A stretch of 38,719 bases of DNA from CAZZKJ01 sp964654695 (lineage in GTDB: Bacteria > Krumholzibacteriota > Krumholzibacteriia > WVZY01). The stretch's first letter is position 1, and every line of letters starts with the position of its first letter. The stretch spans positions 1-38,719 of the forward strand of contig CAZZKJ010000022.1 of the NCBI GenBank assembly GCA_964654695.1. The letters run 5' to 3'. Position numbers and translations under genes: made by a program. Below, piece after piece: positions 7,732 through 15,694 of the stretch. The notes below the pieces were generated by a model. That model had not been told where the DNA came from, did not search any database, and saw only the letters and a list, made by a program, of their open reading frames with translations.

Positions 7732-10182
7732 TCAGCTCTTTTTTTCCCTTAGAGCCCTGAGGATCTTTTCCGGCGTAATTGGCAGATCCTTTATACGAAC
7801 CCCGATCGCATTGCAAACAGCATTTGCGATCGCGGGAGCGGTTGGAACCAGGCCGGGCTCGCCCACGCCTTTGGAACCGAATGGGCCGAACCGATCGTTG
7901 GTCTCGATAAGATCCAGATCTATCGGGAAATCCATTTCTCCCGCGGTGGGAATCTTGTAATCCCTGAAATTCGTGTTCAAGATGCGTCCCCGTTCGGATT
8001 TTAGTTCTTCATAGAGAGCATACCCCACGCCCTGCGCCAGAGCGCCGTAGATCTGTCCTTTTAGAGCCGGAGGATTCAACACTCTACCTACATCGTGGGC
8101 GGCGGCCATACGCAGAATTTTCACTTCGCCGGTTTCCGTATCCACCTCGACCTCCGCCCCCTGCGTGCCATAGGCGTATGTAGCCGACATGTTCCCTTTG
8201 CCTTTTGCGAAATCGGGAAGCTCGTTCGGCGGATCATAAAATGCTTCTGCCGTGAGCATCTGCCCTTGTTCACGAAAATGCACGGCTCTTAGAAGCTGCC
8301 CCAATTCTACTTTCAACCACGGCTCATCGGGGGCATCCTTGATGGTTATGAACCCGCGTGAAAGTTCGAACGCATCCGGCGCCGCGGCTTTATCGATATC
8401 GAAAGCCGCAGGTTTGAAACCAGGGTTTTTATTTATGTGTTTTTCCAGGTTCTTCTTCGCGAGCCCGGCAAAAAGTTCCGCGGAATGGTAAAAAATCTTT
8501 TTACGAAGCTTGCCCGCGGCCGCAACCGCGGCATTGCACGCTATGAACGCGCCTCGGCTCGCATGCGTTCCGACATCCCAGGGGCACGTTCCAGTGTCGG
8601 TTGGATTTATCACCACTTTTTCAGGAATAACCCCGAGCGCTTCGGCCACGGCCAAGACGAGTACGGCGTGAAGGCCCTGGCCCATTTCTACTCCGCCGCA
8701 AAAGACATTCACATTCGCGAAATCATCGAGCTTCAGTATCAAACCGCCGCCGTCGGAACGGTATATCCTGCCGCCGCCGCCGACGTGAATCAGCGAGGCC
8801 ATACCCACGCCGCAGCATTTATCCTGCCTGCGGTTTTTTTGCCAATCGAGCTTGTCCTTCACGCTTTCCAGACATTCCTTCAGACCGCATGTGCTCACCT
8901 TGAACCCCATGGGAGTGGTTTCACCGGGACGGTTGCAGTTTATTATCCTCAAGTCGAACGGATCGATCCCTGCCGTCTGAGCAAGTTCGTCCATATTGCT
9001 TTCGAGCGCCCAGTTGAATTCGGGGTTGCCGTAGCCGCGCATCGCCTGGCAGTAGGTATTGTTCGTATATATTAGCTCTGCATCGAAATAAATATTATCA
9101 ACCCGATAGAGCGATGTGGCCGGCAGCATCATCACCGTCGGATACGTAGCACCCCAAGAAGTGTATGCGCCGTTATCCTGGACGACCTCCGCGTAGCGGA
9201 ATGTGAGAGAGCCTTTTTCATCGCACCCTTGGATTATCTTCGTCCGCGACGACTGGCGGGGCGAAAGATTGGCGAATTCCTCGTCGCGCGTGTAGAGAAT
9301 CTTGACCGGCCGGCCGGTTTCATAAGCGAGAAGAATCGCTATATACTCGTACGCGTGGGTATCCAGACCGGTGCCGAACCCGCCTCCCAGCGTGGGTACG
9401 ATCACGCGTGTATTTTTGCCTCGAAGTCCCATGCTTGAAAGCGCATGGTTGAAGTCGCGCTGAGCAAGAAAGGGAATCTGGGTTTTGGCCCACACCGTAA
9501 GATTTTTGTTCATATCGAATTCTGCAATGCATCCCGCGGTTCCCATACAGCTCTGTTGTATTAACGGCGTGGAAAATTCTCCATCGGCCGTGAACTTTGC
9601 TTTTTCCATTCCGGCTCTCCAGTCGCCGGATTCGTGATGATATTTAAGCGGCACACGGTTGTTCGTTAATGGATTCCCCCGCGCATCGGTTTCATGAATC
9701 AAGGGCGCTCCATCTGCCATCGCCCGATTGAGATTGAACACGCCGGGAAGGGGCTCATATTCTATTTCTATAAGATCGACGGCTTCCGCGGCCGCATCGG
9801 GATCGATTGCCGCCACCGCCGCCACCTCGTCTCGAAACTGCCTGACCTTGTCTTTTTTAAGAGCCGTATTATCGCGAATGAATCCCAGCCGGAGTTCCGG
9901 AGTATTCTCAGCTGTTATCACCGCCTTGACACCTGGAAGCCTCAGCGCTTTTGATGTATCGATCTTCCTTATACGTGCATGCGCGTGTGCGCTGAACTTG
10001 ATTTTGCCGAAAAGCATGCCGGGGCGAAGAAGATCTTGCATGTAGACGGCCCTGCCCCCAGCCTTGTCCGGAGCATCGGGGCGGGCAATATCGCGGCCGA
10101 TATGATCGAACGCGTTCCCGTCATGCGCCGCGATCGGGCGGGTGTCTTCGCCGCGAAAATTATTCTTTTCTTTTTTTGGCAA
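7732..10182 (-). CDS. molybdopterin-binding subunit of a xanthine-dehydrogenase/aldehyde-oxidase family enzyme
   Basis: The 816-residue large subunit of a molybdenum hydroxylase. An N-terminal aldehyde oxidase a/b hammerhead domain (GRDIARPDAPDKAGGRAVYM through about residue 150) precedes the Mo-cofactor domains. Visible cofactor motifs are GGGFGTGLDTHAYEY, QAMRGYGNPEF (in place of the usual R-A-F-G-A-P-Q), GGVEMGQGLHAV and GVGEPGLVPTAPAIANAV. The Glu of GVGEPG is the catalytic Glu of the family. Such enzymes insert water-derived oxygen at C-H bonds or, as 4-hydroxybenzoyl-CoA reductase, remove an aryl hydroxyl. Start is TTG at 10182, directly after the TGA of the 2Fe-2S subunit and preceded by AAGGA inside that gene. 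It is the last gene of the operon. The substrate is unknown; the adjacent CoA transferase and acyl-CoA dehydrogenase hint at a CoA thioester. Confidence 0.92.
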   Translation of the reverse strand: MPKKEKNNFRGEDTRPIAAHDGNAFDHIGRDIARPDAPDKAGGRAVYMQDLLRPGMLFGKIKFSAHAHARIRKIDTSKALRLPGVKAVITAENTPELRLGFIRDNTALKKDKVRQFRDEVAAVAAIDPDAAAEAVDLIEIEYEPLPGVFNLNRAMADGAPLIHETDARGNPLTNNRVPLKYHHESGDWRAGMEKAKFTADGEFSTPLIQQSCMGTAGCIAEFDMNKNLTVWAKTQIPFLAQRDFNHALSSMGLRGKNTRVIVPTLGGGFGTGLDTHAYEYIAILLAYETGRPVKILYTRDEEFANLSPRQSSRTKIIQGCDEKGSLTFRYAEVVQDNGAYTSWGATYPTVMMLPATSLYRVDNIYFDAELIYTNNTYCQAMRGYGNPEFNWALESNMDELAQTAGIDPFDLRIINCNRPGETTPMGFKVSTCGLKECLESVKDKLDWQKNRRQDKCCGVGMASLIHVGGGGRIYRSDGGGLILKLDDFANVNVFCGGVEMGQGLHAVLVLAVAEALGVIPEKVVINPTDTGTCPWDVGTHASRGAFIACNAAVAAAGKLRKKIFYHSAELFAGLAKKNLEKHINKNPGFKPAAFDIDKAAAPDAFELSRGFITIKDAPDEPWLKVELGQLLRAVHFREQGQMLTAEAFYDPPNELPDFAKGKGNMSATYAYGTQGAEVEVDTETGEVKILRMAAAHDVGRVLNPPALKGQIYGALAQGVGYALYEELKSERGRILNTNFRDYKIPTAGEMDFPIDLDLIETNDRFGPFGSKGVGEPGLVPTAPAIANAVCNAIGVRIKDLPITPEKILRALREKKS

Positions 10183-10665
10183 TCAAAAGTCCTTTTTCTT
10201 CATTTTCACCGCAGCAGTTTTAATTGCCTGCACTATCTGAACGTACCCCGTACAGCGGCATAAATTACCAATTATGGCGGCACGTATATCATCATCTGTC
10301 GGGTCAGGATTTTCATCGAGAAGCGCATGGGCGGACATGATCATCCCCGGTGTACAAAAACCGCATTGGACCGCGCCGCAGTCGACGAACGCCTGCTGCA
10401 AAACCGACAGTTTAGCGTCTTTTAGACGGAGCCCCTCTATAGTAATAACCTTTCTGCCTTCGACTTCGCCGGCGGGATAAAGACAGGAGTTTACGGCTTT
10501 ACCGTCAATTATAACCGTGCACGCACCGCATTCGCCCTCTCCGCACCCTTCCTTGGTGCCGGTTTCGCCGAACTCATTTCGAAGAAGATCGATCAGGCGG
10601 GTGTGCGCACTAACATCGGCTTCAACCAATGCGCCGTTCAACTCGAATGTAATCAATTCGTGCAT
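10183..10665 (-). CDS. [2Fe-2S] subunit of the molybdenum hydroxylase
   Basis: A 160-residue small subunit with a plant-ferredoxin-type N-terminal cluster site (CGEGECGACTVIIDGKAVNS followed by Cys) and the all-helical C-terminal cluster site (CGFCTPGM and CRCTGYVQIV). Length and motif order match CoxS/HcrC/XdhC-type subunits. It relays electrons from the Mo site to the FAD subunit. The ATG at 10665 lies one base after the TGA of the FAD subunit gene, and its own TGA is directly followed by the TTG of the Mo subunit. Translation of the three subunits is therefore tightly coupled. Confidence 0.95.
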   Translation of the reverse strand: MHELITFELNGALVEADVSAHTRLIDLLRNEFGETGTKEGCGEGECGACTVIIDGKAVNSCLYPAGEVEGRKVITIEGLRLKDAKLSVLQQAFVDCGAVQCGFCTPGMIMSAHALLDENPDPTDDDIRAAIIGNLCRCTGYVQIVQAIKTAAVKMKKKDF

Positions 10666-10666
10666 T

Positions 10667-11515
10667 TCAATTCTGCGTTCCGAGCGCTTCTAACACCCTT
10701 CGCAAATAGACTCCTATAAGATGCCGCCTGTAATCCGCGGAGGCTCTCAAATCCGTAATCGGCGATATGCTTTTGCGGGCGATTGCCGCAGCTTTGGAAA
10801 TGTTGTCTGCGGACAAGCCTTTTTTTTCAAGAAATTTTTCGACATCATGAAGCCGGAGCGGCGTCGGCGCCACCGATCCCGCGGCCGCGCGCACCTTTAT
10901 ATGCCCGTCGCCGTTCTTCCATAAGAGCACCGACAGGCTTGCCACTGCGAGATCCATCATAACACGGCCTTTTTTGAGAAAAGCTCCCCTCGCATTTGCG
11001 GATGGAGGATCAATTATCACGGCGGTGAGAATCTCCTCCGATTTGAGGCAGCTCTTACCCGGGCCGAGGAAAAATTCACTTACAGGAATTTCGCGTGTTT
11101 CAGAAGGGCTCTTGAGTTCGACCCTCGCCTCGAGAACGAGCAATGGCAGGGCGGTATCCGCGCATGGAGAACAGTTCGAGAGGTTTCCTCCAAGAGTGGC
11201 TGTGTTTCTGATCTGCACGCTCCCGAGCCTGAGACCAGCCTGGGAGAGAATGGGAAATGTGCCCGCGACTGTCGGGTTCTTCAGAATTTCTGCAATCGTC
11301 ACCGCCGAACCTATGCGCATCGAGCCATTCATACCGATCGCACGCAGGCCGGAAATATTCCTGAGTGAAATGAGGGCCGGGGGAGCGATCTCGCGGTTTT
11401 TTATTTTTACGAGGAGATCGGTACCACCGGATATGAACAGCGCTCGGGGATATTTGCTTTTAAGCTCCCAGGCTTCACCCATTGTAACAGGCTTGAAGTA
11501 TGCGATTCGTCTCAC
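10667..11515 (-). CDS. FAD-binding subunit of the molybdenum hydroxylase
   Basis: A 282-residue medium subunit. FISGGTDLLVKIKNREIAP and TLGGNLSNCSPCADTALPLL are the two FAD-binding motifs of the CoxM family, and the CO-dehydrogenase flavoprotein C-terminal domain follows (about residues 175-280). The GTG start at 11515 overlaps the TGA of the CoA transferase (GTGA) and gives the standard N-terminus RRIAYFKPVTMGEAW. Longer in-frame starts would run back into the transferase gene and are rejected. I see no cysteine-rich insertion of the kind that binds the extra 4Fe-4S cluster in 4-hydroxybenzoyl-CoA reductase beta subunits. A classical hydroxybenzoyl-CoA reductase is therefore less likely than another hydroxylase. 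Confidence 0.92.
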   Translation of the reverse strand: MRRIAYFKPVTMGEAWELKSKYPRALFISGGTDLLVKIKNREIAPPALISLRNISGLRAIGMNGSMRIGSAVTIAEILKNPTVAGTFPILSQAGLRLGSVQIRNTATLGGNLSNCSPCADTALPLLVLEARVELKSPSETREIPVSEFFLGPGKSCLKSEEILTAVIIDPPSANARGAFLKKGRVMMDLAVASLSVLLWKNGDGHIKVRAAAGSVAPTPLRLHDVEKFLEKKGLSADNISKAAAIARKSISPITDLRASADYRRHLIGVYLRRVLEALGTQN

Positions 11516-12714
11516 GCTATCACGCCTTTTTCTCTCAATGATCTGATCTCGTCCTCCGGCAAACCCGCCTCGGCCAGCACCGAATCCGTATTGGCGCCGT
11601 AAGCAGGGGCAAAAGGAAGCTCGCATCCCGCATTTTCGAGATAATCCGTGTCCACTGCGGATGGAGGCAGCCTCACCTCTTTGCCGTCCGGAGCCGCGGT
11701 CTTAAGAAGCGATGCAGCTGCGAAAGGAAGTCCTGCGACATCCTGGATCGGCGTAATCGGCGAGTGAGGAATTGATACATCAACGAGTACACGCGACACC
11801 TCACCGGAATCGTAAGCACTGGTTATCTCCTCGATCTTCCCATGAAGTTCGATTTTGTTTTTGCGCCTGCCTTCGTTCGTAGAATATTTTTCATCGCGCA
11901 GCGGCGCAAACATATCCGCGGAGGTAATTCTATTCCACTGGGCGTCGCTCCCTACTGCAATATATATATAACCGTTCCTGGTGCGATATGAGTTCACCGG
12001 AATGAACTGGCGGTGCTCGTTCCCCGACCGCCGGAGTTCCGACGGAGGGCTTCCCATGTCCAACATCGGAAGAAAAGTCTGAAGCCATGCGACCGCCACG
12101 CGCGCCATGGAAATATCTATTGCCCTTCCCTTGCCGGTTTCCATGCGATCCATTAGCGCCAGTATTATCTGCGTAAACGCTTCATCCCCCGCCCTGAGAT
12201 CGATGATCGGGGGACCGCACTGAAGGGGCGGGCCGTCGGGATGCCCGGTCAGATCCATGTATCCGCAAAGGGCCTGGAGCACCGGATCGTAACCCGGGAT
12301 GTCGGGATTCGAAAGCCCCATTGCCGAAATTGCACACCATATCAAATCGGGCTTGGCGGATTTCAGTTTTTCATAATCGAAACCCAGCGCGCGGTGGCGT
12401 GCGGGAAGGGTGTTTGTGCAGAAAATATCGACTTCAAGCGCGGAAATAATGCGATTTAGAAGTTTGCGTCCCTCTACCTGTTTTAGATCGATCGCGATTG
12501 CTTCCTTGCCGACATTCGGAGCGACAAAATAGCTGTGCCTGTCTTCTCCCGCGACCGGCCGGCCGATATAACGGTTCGGGTCGCCTCTGGACTGTCTTCC
12601 TTTTACCGGCGTCGGTTCGACCTTGATTACCCGCCATCCCATGTGCACGCAGCGAAGGGTGGCATATGTCATCGTAAGCGCCTGTTCGACGCTGAGAACT
12701 ACCTGTGGTCTCAA
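11512..12714 (-). CDS. family III (CaiB/BaiF) acyl-CoA transferase
   Basis: A 400-residue CoA transferase. HMGWRVIKVEPTP matches the L-A-x-L-G-A-x-V-I-K-V-E-P signature. Asp172 in PPIIDLRAGDEAF is the catalytic Asp that forms the acyl anhydride in this family, followed by ALMDRMETGKGRAIDISM. The family moves CoA between organic acids, often to activate a substrate such as carnitine, oxalate, benzylsuccinate or phenyllactate. The TTG start at 12714 has GAGGAG about 8 bases upstream. That TTG overlaps the stop of a 15-codon upstream ORF, and the usual first strand of the family seems short by about ten residues. It is first in the operon with the three Mo-hydroxylase subunits, so it probably makes the CoA thioester they act on, or recycles their product. 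Confidence 0.9.
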   Translation of the reverse strand: MRPQVVLSVEQALTMTYATLRCVHMGWRVIKVEPTPVKGRQSRGDPNRYIGRPVAGEDRHSYFVAPNVGKEAIAIDLKQVEGRKLLNRIISALEVDIFCTNTLPARHRALGFDYEKLKSAKPDLIWCAISAMGLSNPDIPGYDPVLQALCGYMDLTGHPDGPPLQCGPPIIDLRAGDEAFTQIILALMDRMETGKGRAIDISMARVAVAWLQTFLPMLDMGSPPSELRRSGNEHRQFIPVNSYRTRNGYIYIAVGSDAQWNRITSADMFAPLRDEKYSTNEGRRKNKIELHGKIEEITSAYDSGEVSRVLVDVSIPHSPITPIQDVAGLPFAAASLLKTAAPDGKEVRLPPSAVDTDYLENAGCELPFAPAYGANTDSVLAEAGLPEDEIRSLREKGVIA

Positions 12715-12758
12715 GTAATGATCTCCTCGCTCAATGTTTCGTTGAAGCGGCGATGCAT
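12711..12758 (-). CDS. 15-codon ORF overlapping the CoA transferase start (leader peptide or frameshifted N-terminus)
   Basis: An ATG at 12758 follows GGAGG at 4 bases and opens MHRRFNETLSEEIIT, whose TGA overlaps the TTG start of the CoA transferase (TTGA). Two readings are possible. It may be a leader peptide that feeds ribosomes onto the TTG. Or it may be the true N-terminus of the transferase, with one base lost between ATT ACT and TTG AGA. The second fits the short N-terminus of the transferase as read. Confidence 0.45.
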   Translation of the reverse strand: MHRRFNETLSEEIIT

Positions 12759-12777
12759 TAAACCTCCATAGGCATAC

Positions 12778-12806
12778 ATGCTAACACACCGGTGTCGATG
12801 CCTCAA
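12778..12806 (-). promoter_or_regulatory. putative sigma70 promoter with embedded palindromic operator, CoA-transferase operon
   Basis: Read on the minus strand, TTGAGG (12806-12801), a 17-base spacer and TAGCAT (12783-12778) form a plausible promoter. The expected start near 12771 would leave a short leader before the ATG at 12758. The spacer holds the perfect 10-base palindrome ACACCGGTGT (12786-12795), a likely operator site because a repressor bound there would block polymerase. Consensus match only. Confidence 0.4.
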
Positions 12807-12840
12807 CTCCATCATAAGCAAATTCGGGCGCATAAATGAC

Positions 12841-13071
12841 GGGGTAATCGATGACAGGACCCGCGCGGCACTAAGAAGCACACCCGGGCGCCGGTACGGG
12901 GGCGCTCCTGCTCGGGCAGTCCTCGCGCTCAGCAAAACACTCCGATTTAATACAACAGCCATTCATCCTCGGCGCGCTGCGGAACTCGCCGTCAACCCCC
13001 GTACCGTCACCCGGCTTCTTAGAGAGAAGAAGAACTTCCCATCCAGCGCGGGTGGCATCGATGGGTACCCC
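12841..13071. repeat. foldback repeat copy A, 231-base nested imperfect palindrome
   Basis: Five blocks pair in nested order. GGGGTA (12841) pairs with TACCCC (13066). ATCGATG (12847) pairs with CATCGAT (13056). ACCCGCGC (12859) pairs with GCGCGGGT (13046). CTAAGAAG (12871) pairs with CTTCTTAG (13015). GGTACGGGGG (12893) pairs with CCCCCGTACC (12996). The interior loop ACAGG/GG between the second and third blocks recurs in the copy at 38631-38719. The centre (about 12903-12995) is unpaired or weakly paired. No transposase gene lies nearby. It may be a MITE-like foldback element or a structured intergenic repeat. Confidence 0.75.
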
Positions 13072-13139
13072 TTCATCGGCACCCATTCAAAAACACTATT
13101 ATATTAAAGGAATAGAATAATAGATAATGCGCGGAGCCC

Positions 13140-14192
13140 TTACGCCCGGCCCATCTCATTAATCCGCTTGATCATTTCAGTCAGGCGGCCTGCGCTCCGG
13201 TGGTTATACGAGAAAACAATCCTGGGCTTATCGACAAGATCCGGTTCGTTCCATTCTTCCGCCAGCGCCCCCGTCTTTTCGATTGTCCCCGCCGATATTA
13301 TATCCCCAAACATCTCGCTCAATTCATTGATATCCGAATCAGCCAGTTCTTTCTCCAAGCGGACAACCAGCTTGTCACCAGTCTGCCTCGTCGAATGAAA
13401 CGTGGAATAAAAGAACTGAACCTCATCCACCGCCTTTTCCGGTGAATAAACGATCGAATACAGCGAAATATCAGCAGGCGATATCAACCCGCGCGCGAGC
13501 AGTTGTTCCTTGACGAAACCGTCCCATTTTTCCCAGTAATTCTCACCGGGCAGGTCCACCAGCAGAAACGGACGAGGCGAAGCTTTTTCCGTCTGCAGTA
13601 GCGTAAGCGTTTCGAAGCCCTCGTCGTGAGTACCAAATCCCCCCGGGAAAAGTACGACCGCGCTTGATTCCATAACAAAAAGAAGTTTGCGCGTGAAAAA
13701 ATATTTGAAAGTAATCAATTTCGGGTCATCAACGATGAACTCGTTCGGCCCCTGCTCCATCGGCAGGTGAATATTCACACCGAAGCTCCTGCCGGCTCCG
13801 GCTCCCTCGTTGCCCGCGCGCATGATCCCATCCGCTGCTCCGGTTATAACCATGTAACCCGCTCCCGCAAGCAGGCGGGCGAGTTCAACCGCGGACTTGT
13901 AATAAGGATTGTCCTCCGGCGTGCGCGCCGATCCAAATATAGATACTTTTCTCGTATCCCGGTACGGCTTGAAAACCTTGAACGCGTATCGCATTTCCCG
14001 GAGCGCCCGGTTCATGATTTTGAGATCCAGCGTATCCAGGTTGTTGCTTTTCAGTTTGAGCACGTTCATCAGGAGCTCTTTAATAAGAATATTCGAGAGC
14101 TTGCCCTCGCCTGCACGGTAGAGCTCCTCGACCTCCGCCATGATTTGTTCCAATGATTCGTGCTTCATGCGGTGTTTTTTACTTTTTGCCAT
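13140..14192 (-). CDS. LOG-family protein (lysine decarboxylase-like Rossmann fold)
   Basis: A 350-residue protein with a LOG core (about residues 80-260): VSIFGSARTP, YMVITGAADGIMRAGNEGA, and PGGFGTHDEGFET, which matches the P-G-G-x-G-T-x-x-E motif that binds the nucleotide and cleaves the N-glycosidic bond. Characterised LOG proteins are cytokinin-riboside or nucleoside 5'-monophosphate phosphoribohydrolases, and many are misnamed lysine decarboxylases. An extra N-terminal helical segment (about 75 residues) and a C-terminal extension of about 90 residues make it longer than the usual 180-250. The ATG at 14192 has only a weak GGATGG site. It lies 56 bases downstream of the HAD phosphatase in the same direction, which suggests joint nucleotide-salvage or house-cleaning work. 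Substrate unknown. Confidence 0.85.
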   Translation of the reverse strand: MAKSKKHRMKHESLEQIMAEVEELYRAGEGKLSNILIKELLMNVLKLKSNNLDTLDLKIMNRALREMRYAFKVFKPYRDTRKVSIFGSARTPEDNPYYKSAVELARLLAGAGYMVITGAADGIMRAGNEGAGAGRSFGVNIHLPMEQGPNEFIVDDPKLITFKYFFTRKLLFVMESSAVVLFPGGFGTHDEGFETLTLLQTEKASPRPFLLVDLPGENYWEKWDGFVKEQLLARGLISPADISLYSIVYSPEKAVDEVQFFYSTFHSTRQTGDKLVVRLEKELADSDINELSEMFGDIISAGTIEKTGALAEEWNEPDLVDKPRIVFSYNHRSAGRLTEMIKRINEMGRA

Positions 14193-14248
14193 ACGTTTCC
14201 ATCCAGCTTTTATATTGCCAAAATATTATTAGCAAGATTCGTACAAAT

Positions 14249-14905
14249 CTAAGTGAAAATATCCAGAAGCTTGCGCAAACTTTCGCCTTTAATCACCAGA
14301 TCCGCCTTTTCTTCGAGTTCGCGTGAGCTCGGGTCAAAAGCAACAAAAAAGCCTGCAACGCCCACGAGCGGCAGGTCATTCTCGCCGTCGCCTACGAAAG
14401 CCGTCCGTTCGGGAGTTGTTGCGTGTTTGCGGGCAAGAACCTTTAGCGCGCTGGGTTTGCCGTGAAGATCAAAAGGAGTCGCCTCCCAGCCCTCGAGTTT
14501 CCCTTCGTCGTCGAAAAACAACTTATTGGTGAAAACATCCTCAAAAGGATGTTCGGGGAAAAGCGATTTTATTACCACGTCCAGCGTGCCCGAAATAACC
14601 GCCAGCTGATAGCCCCGCGCCTTTAGCTCGAAAATCGTTTCGATCGCCCCCTCGACCAGGCCGAACTCCTCTACAGTGGCCAGCACTTCGGCCCGGGTCG
14701 CGCCCTCGGCGATCCATCCCTGGACATCAAGCTCCACCCACTCGTCATAAGTCAATTCACCGCGGGAATACATGCGTTTGCGTTCTATGTTCACTTTGTC
14801 GCTGCCTATGAATTTCGAGTTGAGGACCTCCCATATTATTTGCCCGCTGGGATGTCTCACCAGCGTACCGTCTACATCAAAACATATCAGATCGAATTTT
14901 TTCAT
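14249..14905 (-). CDS. HAD-superfamily phosphatase, phosphoserine-phosphatase-like (HAD-IB)
   Basis: A 218-residue HAD hydrolase with all four motifs: FDVDGTLV (nucleophile Asp and acid Asp), VISGTLD (Ser), the Lys of HGKPSALK and GDGENDLPL (Mg-binding Asp pair). A helical cap after motif I and the SGT/GDGxND spacing are those of the phosphoserine phosphatase branch. The start at ATG 14905 (MKKFDLICFDVDG) is preferred because motif I then falls near the N-terminus; a TTG 18 codons upstream is in frame but less likely. It probably shares a transcript with the downstream LOG gene. The substrate could be phosphoserine or another small phosphate ester. Confidence 0.88.
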   Translation of the reverse strand: MKKFDLICFDVDGTLVRHPSGQIIWEVLNSKFIGSDKVNIERKRMYSRGELTYDEWVELDVQGWIAEGATRAEVLATVEEFGLVEGAIETIFELKARGYQLAVISGTLDVVIKSLFPEHPFEDVFTNKLFFDDEGKLEGWEATPFDLHGKPSALKVLARKHATTPERTAFVGDGENDLPLVGVAGFFVAFDPSSRELEEKADLVIKGESLRKLLDIFT

Positions 14906-15208
14906 GATGATAAAAAGAATATTCCGTTTAAAGATAATTGAACCTGCCGCGGTAGGCAACCGGATACCCCGGGAGGATTTTCCATCTCATATATTTTACT
15001 TCATAGCTGGAGGTCTGGGAAAAATCTCGGGCGCTCTTCTATGGCATTTAAAACGAACGAGTTATGCCCGTCCGTCAAATCATGCACTTTTCTTGTAATA
15101 TTTTTCCCCCTCGCGCGACTAACTGGCATAAGCGCTTACAAAGGGCACCAAAGAATTATTCAACCACGCCCGGCGCACGACAATCAAACACCTCAAGGAG
15201 GTAAGAAA
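14906..15208. other. intergenic region between divergent genes
   Basis: About 300 bases separate the HAD phosphatase (minus) from the DUF302 gene (plus). An AAGCGCTT palindrome lies near 15136-15143, and a strong AAGGAGG ribosome site at the right end serves the DUF302 gene. No convincing promoter pair, RNA gene or terminator was found. Confidence 0.45.
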
Positions 15209-15691
15209 ATGTTTCATAAATTATTTGCAATCGTCGCCATTCTGGCGCTTGCCGTATCGATCATTCCTGCGGCCTCGTCCGCCGACAGCGTGGCGGAGCT
15301 TTCCAATGCGAAGCCCGTTCAAGTTAAATCAACGAAATCCTTCGATAAAACCGTTGACACCTTGAAAAAACTTGTTGCCAAAAACGGCATGATGGTCATG
15401 GGCGAAGTAAACCAAGGTAAAATCATGTCTATGACGGGATCTTCTCTTAAAGCAGTGTCATTGTTCGTTGGAAGCCCGGCGGTAGGCAAGAAGCTTTTCA
15501 ACGAGGACGTCGGCTGCGCCGTCGCCGCTCCTTTCCGAGTAACGGTCTACCAGGACAAAGCCGGAAAAACCATAATTTCGTACTTCAAGCCTTCGCATCT
15601 TTTAGCAGGTTTCGAGGGCAAGACTATCCCGATGGTTGCGAGCAACCTGGACAATAAACTTGCCATGCTGACGGCCGGCGCGGGGAAGTAA
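15209..15691 (+). CDS. secreted DUF302-domain protein
   Basis: A 160-residue protein with a signal peptide (MFHKLFAIVAILALAVSIIP, cleavage near ASSADS), then a DUF302 domain over about residues 45-140 (MMVMGEVNQGKIMSMTG, SPAVGKKLFNEDVGCAVAAP, VTVYQDKAGKTIISYFKPS). DUF302 proteins are small periplasmic or cytoplasmic proteins of unknown biochemical role, often beside thiol or metal stress genes. The start is set by an ideal AAGGAGG (15194-15200) ahead of the ATG, so any longer upstream frame is ignored. The next gene begins three bases after the stop, so the two form an operon. Confidence 0.88.
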   Translation: MFHKLFAIVAILALAVSIIPAASSADSVAELSNAKPVQVKSTKSFDKTVDTLKKLVAKNGMMVMGEVNQGKIMSMTGSSLKAVSLFVGSPAVGKKLFNEDVGCAVAAPFRVTVYQDKAGKTIISYFKPSHLLAGFEGKTIPMVASNLDNKLAMLTAGAGK

Positions 15692-15694
15692 ATA

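Larger units (their letters stand above)
12759..13139. other. intergenic region holding a promoter and a long foldback repeat
   Basis: Between the LOG-family gene and the CoA-transferase operon lie a sigma70-like promoter near 12778-12806 and a 231-base imperfect palindrome at 12841-13071. The rest (13072-13139) is AT-rich with no recognisable signal. Confidence 0.6.

Noticed and set aside
7732..11515. Naming the Mo enzyme 4-hydroxybenzoyl-CoA reductase.
   Set aside because: The FAD subunit shows no Cys-rich 4Fe-4S insertion, so this specific call is unsupported.
10667..11626. Longer FAD-subunit start upstream of 11515.
   Set aside because: It would overlap the CoA transferase by over 100 bases and add residues with no family counterpart; the GTG in the GTGA overlap fits.
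13046..13071. GCGGGTGG followed by CATCG resembles a T-box antiterminator core (GGGTGG-x-ACCGCG).
   Set aside because: It is one arm of the nested palindrome, it recurs at two other intergenic places, and no aminoacyl-tRNA synthetase or amino acid gene follows it on the plus strand.
12871..13086. A 71-codon minus-strand frame inside the foldback repeat (begins MGADEGVPIDATRAG).
   Set aside because: It coincides with the palindrome arms, has no ribosome site and no recognisable domain; the frame is probably a by-product of the repeat.
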